Source: Streptomyces sp. AC550_RSS872
GTDB taxonomy: Bacteria > Actinomycetota > Actinomycetes > Streptomycetales > Streptomycetaceae
NCBI RefSeq assembly: GCF_019049285.1
Contig: NZ_JAGMUL010000040.1
Location: forward strand, 1-60,705
Direction: 5' to 3'
Length of the DNA: 60,705 nucleotides
Part shown: positions 23,438 through 30,304 of the stretch, piece by piece
Layout: each line of letters starts with the position of its first letter
Position numbering within the stretch: the first letter of the stretch is position 1
The notes under the pieces: model-generated
What the model was told of the DNA's origin: nothing
Seen by the model: the letters and a program-made list of their open reading frames with translations, nothing else
Databases searched by the model: none
Translations under genes and position numbers: made by a program

Positions 23438-23802
23438 TGGGCGATGTCCTTGCGCAGGGCGGCCGCGGCGCCGAGGTAGACGTGCGCGATGTCGGCGCGG
23501 GACTTGTCGGACTCGATGTGCGCGAGGACCCGTACGACACGGGGCATGGCGCCCTCGATGTCCAGTTCCTGGGCGCAGATCAGCGGGACGTCCGCGAAGC
23601 CGCTGCCGAGCTTGCGGGCGGCGGCGGCCGGGAAGTCGCTGTGCAGATCGGGCGTGGCCGTGAACCAGACGCTGATCAGGTCGTCCGCGGTGAGGCCGTT
23701 CCGCTCCAGGATCGCGGTGAGCAGTGCTCCGACCTGCTCGTCCATGTGGCCGGCCTCGTCCCGCTCCAGTTGGACGGCCCCCCGGACCGCTCGTACCGCC
23801 AC
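23434..23802 (-). CDS. aroH: Monofunctional chorismate mutase, AroH class
   Basis: 122 residues from GTG 23802 (MAVRAVRGAVQLERDEAG). AroH-fold hallmarks are visible: RAVRGAVQLERDEA at the N-terminus, ERNGLTADDLISVWFTATPD, and PLICAQELDIEGAMPRVVRV. It converts chorismate to prephenate as a cytoplasmic trimer. It is first in a two-gene unit with tyrA. The 255 bases upstream, up to the divergent Rieske gene, show no further gene. Confidence 0.95.
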   Translation of the reverse strand: MAVRAVRGAVQLERDEAGHMDEQVGALLTAILERNGLTADDLISVWFTATPDLHSDFPAAAARKLGSGFADVPLICAQELDIEGAMPRVVRVLAHIESDKSRADIAHVYLGAAAALRKDIAQ

Positions 23803-24057
23803 GGCGCTGCTCCTTGCTGACGTACGGATCGCTCTTCGGCTGTCCAGCCTAGTCAGCCAGGGTGCGACGAACGCATCCCGCCCGCCCGCTGAGACAGCCG
23901 GTCTCCGCAGGGCCGGCCGGTCGGGCCGGCGCCATCCCTGACGTACGAAACACGCGTTTTCCTCCGCTATGCCCCAGGTTGCTTCTTCATGGATGCTTTC
24001 AGTGCGAAGATGCTGTTGCTCCGCTCGGAGCGACTTCCGCACTTTCGGAGTGACGAC

Positions 24058-24501
24058 ATGACCTACCGTCCGACGCGGCGCACGATCCTCATCGCGACGG
24101 GCGCGACAGGCGCGACGGCGCTCGTCGCGGGCTGTGGCGATTCCGACGGCAACGGCGACTCGACATCGACCTCCACCACCTCCCCCGGCCAGGACGGCCA
24201 GACGGGCCAGGAAGGCAAGGAGCTGGCCACCACGTCCGAGATCCCGGTGGGCGGCGGCACGATCTTCGCGGACGACAAGGTGGTGGTGACCCAGCCGGAG
24301 ACCGGCCAGTTCAAGGCCTTCACCGCCATCTGCACGCATCAGCGGTGCACGGTCGCGACGGTCGCGGACGGCACGATCAACTGCCCGTGCCACGGCAGCA
24401 AGTTCAACATCACGGACGGCTCCGTGGCCCACCCTCCGGCGACGCGGCCGCTGCCCGAGAAGAAGATCACCGTGGACGGAAATTCGATCCGCCTGGTCTG
24501 A
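24058..24501 (+). CDS. Secreted Rieske [2Fe-2S] lipoprotein
   Basis: 147 residues from ATG 24058 (GGAG upstream). The signal has a twin-arginine-like pair (RRTILIATGATGATALVAGC) ending in a lipobox, suggesting Tat export of a folded cluster protein. A Ser/Thr/Gly-rich linker leads to a Rieske domain with CTHQRC and CPCHGSKF, supplying two Cys and two His ligands plus the disulfide cysteines. No qcr or dioxygenase genes are adjacent, so the redox partner is unknown. Confidence 0.88.
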   Translation: MTYRPTRRTILIATGATGATALVAGCGDSDGNGDSTSTSTTSPGQDGQTGQEGKELATTSEIPVGGGTIFADDKVVVTQPETGQFKAFTAICTHQRCTVATVADGTINCPCHGSKFNITDGSVAHPPATRPLPEKKITVDGNSIRLV

Positions 24502-24522
24502 TCCGCCACGTACGCTCCGGGC

Positions 24523-25266
24523 ATGCGCCCCGAGACCCTGGTCCGCGACCACACGATCTACGCCTGTGTGATGGGTTCGCGCGCCTTCGGTCTGGCGACG
24601 GACGGCAGCGACACCGACCGCCGCGGCGTGTTCCTCGCCCCGACGCCCCTCTTCTGGCGCTTCGAGAAGCCGCCGACGCATGTCGACGGCCCGCTGGAGG
24701 AACAGTTCAGCTGGGAACTGGAACGCTTCTGCGAGCTGGCCCTGCGGGCCAACCCGAACATCCTGGAGTGCCTGCACTCCCCGCTCGTGGAGTACGTCGA
24801 CGACACCGGCCGCGAGCTGCTCGCCCTGCGCGAGGCGTTCCTGTCCCGCCAGGCCCTGGAGACGTTCACGCGTTACGCGCTGGGCCAGCGCAAGAAGCTG
24901 GAGGCGGACGTCCGCTCGCACGGCGCCCCGCGCTGGAAGCACGCGATGCACCTCCTCCGTCTCCTGACGAGCGCCCGCGACCTGCTGCGCACCGGCCGCC
25001 TCACGATCGACGTCGGCGACCAGCGCGAGCCGCTGCTGGAGGTCAAGCGCGGCGAGGTCCCGTGGCCGGAGGTGGAGTCCCGGATGAGCCGTCTGGCGAG
25101 GGAGGCGGAGGAGGCCTCGCACCGCAGCCCGCTCCCGGCCGAGCCGGACCGCCGCCGGGTCGAGGACTTCCTGATCGGCGTCCGCCGCGCGTCAGCTCTC
25201 CAGCCGGGTCCGTACGACGAAGGCGTGCAGGGCGTCGTAGGCGCTCGGGGCGTCGGGCAGCGCTGA
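24523..25266 (+). CDS. RlaP-type Pol-beta superfamily nucleotidyltransferase
   Basis: 247 residues from ATG 24523; TACGCT six bases upstream suggests a leaderless promoter. The N-terminal signature GSRAFGLATDGSDTDRRGV contains the GS and D-x-D metal/nucleotide-binding motifs of the Pol-beta fold, in the Nuc-transf/RlaP (YcgL-like) family that is associated with RNA ligases in some genomes. A helical C-terminal half follows (FTRYALGQRKKLEADV; HAMHLLRLL). Its 3' end overlaps a convergent paralogue by 75 bp. Substrate unknown; RNA or protein nucleotidylation is possible. Confidence 0.82.
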   Translation: MRPETLVRDHTIYACVMGSRAFGLATDGSDTDRRGVFLAPTPLFWRFEKPPTHVDGPLEEQFSWELERFCELALRANPNILECLHSPLVEYVDDTGRELLALREAFLSRQALETFTRYALGQRKKLEADVRSHGAPRWKHAMHLLRLLTSARDLLRTGRLTIDVGDQREPLLEVKRGEVPWPEVESRMSRLAREAEEASHRSPLPAEPDRRRVEDFLIGVRRASALQPGPYDEGVQGVVGARGVGQR

Positions 25267-25941
25267 GGCGGTCTGCGCCTCGTCCAGCACACCGTGCAGC
25301 CGCTCTATGTCGGCCGCCACGCGCGCGTGGTCGACATCGGCGCCCCCGTGCTCCCGCTCCGCCTTCGCCGCGATCAGCTCCGGCAGATAGGTGGGAGCAC
25401 CGACCCCCGCGATCAGCGTCGGCAGATGCGGCTGCACCTCACCACTGCGCATCAGATGGATGCCGGTGAGCAGCACCCGGAAGGTGTAGAGCAGCGGCTT
25501 GAGCTCCCCGGTCTTCTCGAACAGCCGCCACTGGGTGGTGGCGAACCCGCGGTAGTGATGAGCGTGATGGCTGGTGAGCACGCCGGGCGCGAGTTCAGCC
25601 AGCTCCCGGTGGGCGTCCGTGGTGTGCACGACGAGCGGCGACAGGAGCTGCTCCAGGACATAGCCGTTGCGCCGCAGCATCAGCCGTACGAACTTGCGCA
25701 GGTCGTGGGTGACCAGGTCCATCTCGACGCCGTCCCGCACCCACATCCGCGACCGCGTCTCGTCCGGCTCCCGCAGTCCGACGAGGTCGGCGGTCGGCAG
25801 CAGGTGGACGCCGCGCAGGTCGACGTCCGAGTCGCGCGACGGGAAGCCGTAGAGGTGCGCGCCGGAGACCGTCGCGAACAGCACCGGGTCGGGCTGCTCG
25901 GCGACGACGGGCGTGAGGTCGATGTCCGGGGCGTCGATCAT
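25192..25941 (-). CDS. Second RlaP-type nucleotidyltransferase (paralogue)
   Basis: 249 residues. The active-site segment is SGAHLYGFPSRDSDVDLRGV: the D-x-D pair is kept, but the usual GS is GA. The helical C-terminal domain (VLEQLLSPLVVHTTDAHREL; TYLPELIAAKAEREHGGADV) parallels the convergent paralogue. It starts three bases after the ADP-ribosylglycohydrolase stop, so it is the last gene of the nrtR operon. Either a divergent active enzyme or one with changed metal/triphosphate contacts. Confidence 0.8.
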   Translation of the reverse strand: MIDAPDIDLTPVVAEQPDPVLFATVSGAHLYGFPSRDSDVDLRGVHLLPTADLVGLREPDETRSRMWVRDGVEMDLVTHDLRKFVRLMLRRNGYVLEQLLSPLVVHTTDAHRELAELAPGVLTSHHAHHYRGFATTQWRLFEKTGELKPLLYTFRVLLTGIHLMRSGEVQPHLPTLIAGVGAPTYLPELIAAKAEREHGGADVDHARVAADIERLHGVLDEAQTASALPDAPSAYDALHAFVVRTRLES

Positions 25942-25944
25942 CCG

Positions 25945-26967
25945 TCAAGCGTCCCAGAGCGCTCCGAGGGTCAGCAGGTCACCCCGGTACTCGATCCGGT
26001 CCGCCCACTTGGTCGGCCACGCGTCGGCGCCCAGGTGGGCGCCCGCGAACGCACCGGCCAGGCAGGCGATCGAGTCCGAGTCCCCGGCGGTGCAGGCGGC
26101 CCGCCGCAGGGCCGTCAGCGGCTCGTCGACGAACCACAGGAAGCAGAGCAGGCCCGTGGCCATGGCCTCCTCGGCGATCCAGCCCTCACCGGTCGCCAGG
26201 CACGGGTCGGTCTCGGGCGAGACGGTGCGCACGGCCTCCTGAAGGCGGTCCAGGACGCCCAGGCACTCGTCCCAGCCGCGCGCGACGAAGTGCTCGGGGC
26301 TGGGGTCCTGACTGCGGGTCCACAGGTCGCCGAGCCAGCGCTCGTGGTAGCGGCCGCGGTTCTCGTAGGCGTACGACCGCAGCAGCCCGACCAGCCCGGT
26401 CGGCTCGGCGCCCTGCGCGAGGAGGCGTACGGCGTGCGCGGTCAGGTCGGACGCGGCGAGCGCCGTCGGATGCCCGTGGGTGAGCGCTGACTGCAACTGG
26501 GCGGCGCCCGCCCGCTGTTCGTCGCTGAGGCCGGGGACGAGCCCGACCGGCGCGACGCGCATGTTGGCGCCGCAGCCCTTGGAGCCGATCTGGCTGGCGT
26601 CCTGCCAGGGCAGGTCCGCGCGCTCCAGCAGGTCGCAGGCCCTCAGGCAGGTGTTGCCGGGGGCGCGGTTGTTCTCCGGTGAGCGGCTCCACGCGACGAA
26701 CTCGGCACGCACCGGCTCGGCCATCGACTCGGGCCCGAGCACGCCCAGGTCCATCGCCGTGCGCAGCCCCTTCCCCAGCGCCAGCGTCATCTGCGTGTCG
26801 TCGGTGACGATCGCCGGCGTCGGCAGCTCCATCTCGGCCCACGGCCCGCACTTGGCGAGGATCGACGGCACGTCGTCGAACTCGGTCGGGAAGCCGAGGG
26901 CGTCCCCGAGGGCGAGGCCGAGCAGGGAGCCGGTGGCGGCGCGCTTGCGGACGGTGGTCGTGGTCAT
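25945..26967 (-). CDS. ADP-ribosylglycohydrolase family protein
   Basis: 340 residues from ATG 26967 (MTTTTVRKRAATGSLLGLAL), overlapping the upstream regulator by 4 bp (ATGA). The metal-binding motifs of the DraG/ARH fold are clear: TDDTQMTLALGKGL near residue 53 and GDSDSIACLAGAFAGAHLG near the C-terminus. These enzymes remove ADP-ribose from proteins, nucleic acids or small molecules. Position between an ADP-ribose-sensing type regulator and a nucleotidyltransferase suggests a role in ADP-ribose or NAD turnover. Confidence 0.9.
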   Translation of the reverse strand: MTTTTVRKRAATGSLLGLALGDALGFPTEFDDVPSILAKCGPWAEMELPTPAIVTDDTQMTLALGKGLRTAMDLGVLGPESMAEPVRAEFVAWSRSPENNRAPGNTCLRACDLLERADLPWQDASQIGSKGCGANMRVAPVGLVPGLSDEQRAGAAQLQSALTHGHPTALAASDLTAHAVRLLAQGAEPTGLVGLLRSYAYENRGRYHERWLGDLWTRSQDPSPEHFVARGWDECLGVLDRLQEAVRTVSPETDPCLATGEGWIAEEAMATGLLCFLWFVDEPLTALRRAACTAGDSDSIACLAGAFAGAHLGADAWPTKWADRIEYRGDLLTLGALWDA

Positions 26968-27680
26968 GCGGGGCGTCCTTCCGGGGTGGGCCGCAGCAGG
27001 GGCGGGTGGAGGGCGGCGGCGGTGCCCGCGCGGTAGAGGGCGGCCGGTTTGCCGCGGCCGCCGGTCAGCCGGGCGGCACCGGGCACGGCTTCGACGAAGC
27101 CCGGTGTGGCGAGGACCTTGCGGCGGAAGTTGGGCCGGTCGAGGGCGGTGCCCCACACCGTCTCGTAGACCTGTTGCAGCTCGCCGAGGGTGAACTCGGG
27201 CGGGCAGAAGGCGGTGGCGAGGCCGGTGTACTCCAGCTTGGCGCCGACGCGGTCGTGGGCGTCGGCCAGGATCCGGTCGTGGTCGAAGGCGAGGGGTCCG
27301 GCCGTGTCGTACGGCACCCAGCGCGCCTGGGCCGCGTCGCTGCCGCCGTGCGGTTCGGGCGGATGGGGCAGCAGGGCGGTGAAGGCGACCGTGACGACTC
27401 GCATCCGGGGGTCGCGGTCGGGCTCGCTGTAGGTCCGCAACTGCTCGAGGTGCAGGCCGGAGACGTCCGACAGGCCCGTCTCCTCGGCGAGTTCACGCCG
27501 GGCCGCCGTCTCCGCCGACTCGTCCGGCTGCACGAATCCGCCGGGCAGGGCCCAGTGGCCCTTGTAGGGCTCCTGCCCGCGCTCCACGAGCAGGACGTGC
27601 AGGACGCCGGCCCGGATGGTGAGGACGGCCAGGTCGGCGGTGACGGCGAAGGGTTCGTGTGCGTACTTGTCGTAGTCCAT
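26964..27680 (-). CDS. nrtR: NrtR-type Nudix/winged-helix transcriptional regulator
   Basis: 238 residues. The N-terminal Nudix domain (about 10-150) keeps an intact Nudix box: GFVQPDESAETAARRELAEE followed by TGL. The C-terminal part (PEFTLGELQQVYETVWGTAL; NFRRKVLATPGFVEA) is the winged-helix DNA-binding domain of NrtR, which in other bacteria represses NAD-salvage genes and is released by ADP-ribose. An intact box means hydrolase activity may be retained. A perfect palindrome 27 bases upstream of the ATG is the likely own operator. First gene of an operon with the ADP-ribosylglycohydrolase and RlaP2. Confidence 0.88.
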   Translation of the reverse strand: MDYDKYAHEPFAVTADLAVLTIRAGVLHVLLVERGQEPYKGHWALPGGFVQPDESAETAARRELAEETGLSDVSGLHLEQLRTYSEPDRDPRMRVVTVAFTALLPHPPEPHGGSDAAQARWVPYDTAGPLAFDHDRILADAHDRVGAKLEYTGLATAFCPPEFTLGELQQVYETVWGTALDRPNFRRKVLATPGFVEAVPGAARLTGGRGKPAALYRAGTAAALHPPLLRPTPEGRPA

Positions 27681-27706
27681 GCGAACCCCACCCCCTGGAA
27701 TTATTA

Positions 27707-27723
27707 ATAGTCACTACGACTAT
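27707..27723 (-). promoter_or_regulatory. Operator palindrome ATAGTC-N5-GACTAT upstream of nrtR
   Basis: Perfect 6-bp arms with a 5-bp spacer, extendable to 8 of 9 bp with flanking TTA/AAA. It overlaps the AT-rich core promoter of nrtR. Position and symmetry suit autorepression by NrtR. Confidence 0.65.
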
Positions 27724-27753
27724 AAATGGGTGGGGGTAACGGCACAACCCCGG

Positions 27754-28299
27754 TCAGGCAAAGGACTCGCGACGACCCAGGAAGCCCAGCAGCCGGACGT
27801 CGGCACGCGCGCGTGGCCGCACCTCGACCGGCGGCGCGAACCGCACGCCCCGGTCCTCCTCGGTGACCACACAGCGGGCGACGTTGAGCAGCTCGGCCGC
27901 GAGCGACACCGGAATGGGCCTGGGCCGACCGCAGGCCTGGGCGACGTCCCACCCGTGCACGGCGATCTCGACGGCACCGACAGCGCCCAGCACCCGTACG
28001 TCCAGCGGCCGTTCCCCGACCAGCACCCGCTGCCCGGCGGGCCCCGCCGCCCAGGCACCGAGCACGGCGCACGCGCGCGTACGGAAGCCACAGGCCCGGT
28101 CGGCCCGCGGGAACGGCCCGATCCGCCCGCCCGTCAGCCCTTCGTACAGCGCGTCCAGGGAGTCGTCGAGATGCCCGAGCAGCTGCCCCAGGTCCCACCG
28201 GCCGCACGGCGTCCGGCGCCCGAGGCTCCCCGCCGCCACGTCGGCGACGCTCCCCAGCGCGTAGGCGAGCGAACGCTCCAGCAGCTCCCCGGAGCTCAT
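27754..28299 (-). CDS. TIGR03086-like / maleylpyruvate isomerase-type DinB-fold protein
   Basis: 181 residues, four-helix DinB-like fold. TPCGRWDLGQLLGHLDDSLD carries the first His and AVEIAVHGWDVAQA the second, matching the metal site of mycothiol-dependent enzymes; LLGFLGRRESFA is the family C-terminal pattern. Such proteins are thiol-dependent isomerases or transferases; the substrate here is unknown. It reads toward nrtR (73 bases away) on the same strand, but the operator lies between them. Confidence 0.8.
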   Translation of the reverse strand: MSSGELLERSLAYALGSVADVAAGSLGRRTPCGRWDLGQLLGHLDDSLDALYEGLTGGRIGPFPRADRACGFRTRACAVLGAWAAGPAGQRVLVGERPLDVRVLGAVGAVEIAVHGWDVAQACGRPRPIPVSLAAELLNVARCVVTEEDRGVRFAPPVEVRPRARADVRLLGFLGRRESFA

Positions 28300-28331
28300 G
28301 ACAGCCCCCGCACGCCCGTCAGCGGCCGCTC

Positions 28332-28351
28332 AGGCGCCGTCTGAGGCGCCT
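28332..28351. other. Inverted repeat AGGCGCC-N6-GGCGCCT
   Basis: 7-bp perfect stem with a 6-base loop just upstream of the DinB-fold gene start; hairpin or operator of unknown role. Confidence 0.35.
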
Positions 28352-28380
28352 CCTGGCCGGCCGTGTGCATCCCCACCGCC

Positions 28381-28425
28381 CCCGCTGTCCCCGCTGTCCC
28401 CGCTGTCCCCGCTGTCCCCGCTGTC
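28381..28425. repeat. Minisatellite, five copies of a 9-bp unit
   Basis: Five exact consecutive copies of CCCGCTGTC in the non-coding gap between rluB and the DinB-fold gene. Copy number is likely to vary between strains. Confidence 0.9.
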
Positions 28426-28482
28426 GAGTTCATCCCCGCTCCCTCCGTCACGGATACAGACCGGCGGAGCGGCGAAAACGAA

Positions 28483-28516
28483 TCGGCCGGTCCTGGACGA
28501 ATCCAGAACCGGCCGA
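28483..28516 (-). terminator. Terminator of the parA-scpAB-rluB operon
   Basis: Near-perfect 15-bp stem (TCGGCCGGT...TCTGGAT on the minus strand and its complement) with a three- to four-base loop, 14 bases after the rluB stop. Confidence 0.85.
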
Positions 28517-28529
28517 CACTGGAGGCGAC

Positions 28530-29654
28530 CTACAGATCGACTTCCTTCATCAGCATGCCGACCTCGGTGTTCGACAGCCGCCGCAGCCAGCCCGACTTCT
28601 GGTCGCCGAGGGTGATCGGCCCGAAAGAGGTGCGCACCAGCTTCTCGACGGGGAAGCCCGCCTCCGCCAGCATGCGGCGCACGATGTGCTTGCGGCCCTC
28701 GTGCAGGGTGACCTCGACCAGGTAGTTCTTGCCGGTCTGCTCGACGACCCGGAAGTGGTCCGCGCGCGCGTAGCCGTCCTCCAGCTGGATGCCGTCCTTC
28801 AGCTTCTTGCCCAGGTCGCGCGGGATCGGGCCCACGATCGCGGCGAGGTAGGTCTTCTTGACGCCGTACTTGGGGTGGGTGAGGCGGTGGGCCAGCTCGC
28901 CGTGGTTGGTGAGCAGGATGACGCCCTCGGTCTCGGTGTCGAGCCGGCCGACATGGAAGAGGCGGGTCTCGCGGTTGGTGACGTAGTCGCCGAGGCACTG
29001 ACGGCCCTCGGGGTCCTCCATCGTCGAGACGACACCGGCGGGCTTGTTGAGCGAGAAGAACTGGTACGACTGCGTGGCGACCGTCAGGCCGTCGACCTTG
29101 ACCTCGTCCTTCTCGGTGTCGACCCGCTTGCCCTGCTCCAGCACGATCTCGCCGTTGACCTCGACCCGCGCCTGCTCGATGAGCTCCTCACAGGCGCGCC
29201 GGGAGCCGTAACCGGCCCGCGCGAGCACCTTCTGGAGCCGCTCGCCCTCCTGCTCGGCGCCCGGGAAGGTCTTGGGCAGCTTGACGTCCTTCTTGCCCGC
29301 GTAGCGCTCCCGGTTGCGCTCCTCGGCCCTGGCGTCGTACTCGCGGGAGGTCGCCGGAGCCGAACGGCCCCGCCCGGTGCCCTGGCCCTGCCTGGGCCCG
29401 CCCTTGGCGCCGCCGCGCGCGGAGGCGCCGCGCCCCGACTTCGGGCCGTCCTGGGTGGCGCCGGGGCCTACGTCGTAGCGCCGCTCCTCCGGGCGCGGCT
29501 TCTTCGGCCGGCCGCCCTGTTTGTCGTCGCGGTTGTTACCGGCGCCACGGTAGTTACCGCGGCCACCGCTGCTCCCGCCGCGGCCGCCGCTGTTGCCACC
29601 ACGGCTCCCGCCGTTGTTTCCGCTGCTGTTCCTGCCGCTGCTGCTTCGCATCAA
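28530..29654 (-). CDS. rluB: 23S rRNA pseudouridine synthase (RluB/RsuA family)
   Basis: 374 residues. The first about 125 residues are an Arg/Gly/Asn/Ser-rich disordered region, common in actinobacterial homologues. An S4 RNA-binding domain (RLQKVLARAGYGSRRACEEL) is followed by the synthase domain with the catalytic Asp in GRLDTETEGVILLTNHG. It isomerises a uridine in large-subunit rRNA. It overlaps scpB by 4 bp and is the last gene of the parA operon. By synteny RluB is preferred over RsuA. Confidence 0.92.
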   Translation of the reverse strand: MMRSSSGRNSSGNNGGSRGGNSGGRGGSSGGRGNYRGAGNNRDDKQGGRPKKPRPEERRYDVGPGATQDGPKSGRGASARGGAKGGPRQGQGTGRGRSAPATSREYDARAEERNRERYAGKKDVKLPKTFPGAEQEGERLQKVLARAGYGSRRACEELIEQARVEVNGEIVLEQGKRVDTEKDEVKVDGLTVATQSYQFFSLNKPAGVVSTMEDPEGRQCLGDYVTNRETRLFHVGRLDTETEGVILLTNHGELAHRLTHPKYGVKKTYLAAIVGPIPRDLGKKLKDGIQLEDGYARADHFRVVEQTGKNYLVEVTLHEGRKHIVRRMLAEAGFPVEKLVRTSFGPITLGDQKSGWLRRLSNTEVGMLMKEVDL

Positions 29655-30304
29655 AGTTCCGTCTTGTCGTCTGCGTCCTCGGAATCCGGAGCGTCCGGAT
29701 CGAACGACGGGACTCCTTCCTGCGTCTCGGCCTCGATCGCCTCCGCCTCCGGGAGGAAGGGCGCGAGCTCCGGGAGCTCGTCCAGACCGCGCAGGCCCAT
29801 CCGCTCCAGGAAGTAGTTCGTCGTCGTGTACAGGATCGCACCTGTTTCGGGTTCCGTGCCCGCCTCCTCGACCAGCCCGCGCTGAAGGAGGGTGCGCATG
29901 ACCCCGTCGCAGTTCACTCCGCGCACGGCCGAGACGCGGCTGCGGCTGACCGGCTGGCGGTACGCGACGACCGCGAGCGTCTCGAGTGCGGCCTGGGTGA
30001 GCCGGGCGGTCTGCCCGTCCAGCACCAGCCGCTCGACGGCGGCCGCGTACTCGGGGCGGGTGTAGAAACGCCAGCCGCCCGCGACGAACCGCAGCTCGAA
30101 GCCGCGCCCCTGCATGACGTAGTCGTCGGCCAGCTCCCGCAGGGCGTCGGCGATCTGCCGGCGCGGCCGCTCCAGGAGCTTCGCGAGTCGCTCCTCGGTC
30201 GCGGGCTCGTCCACGACCATGAGCATCGCCTCCAGGGCGGGCTTGAGGTCGAGGTCCGCGACGGTACGCAGCCCGGCCGGAAGCTCGGTGGTCTGCTCAC
30301 TCAC
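29651..30304 (-). CDS. scpB: Segregation and condensation protein B
   Basis: 217 residues with the two winged-helix domains of ScpB (AMLMVVDEPATEERLAKLLE; LTQAALETLAVVAYRQPVSR; VRGVNCDGVMRTLLQRGLV). It forms the SMC-ScpAB condensin with ScpA. 4-bp overlaps on both sides (scpA upstream, rluB downstream) imply tight co-translation. The acidic C-terminal tail is unconserved. Confidence 0.95.
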   Translation of the reverse strand: MSEQTTELPAGLRTVADLDLKPALEAMLMVVDEPATEERLAKLLERPRRQIADALRELADDYVMQGRGFELRFVAGGWRFYTRPEYAAAVERLVLDGQTARLTQAALETLAVVAYRQPVSRSRVSAVRGVNCDGVMRTLLQRGLVEEAGTEPETGAILYTTTNYFLERMGLRGLDELPELAPFLPEAEAIEAETQEGVPSFDPDAPDSEDADDKTEL

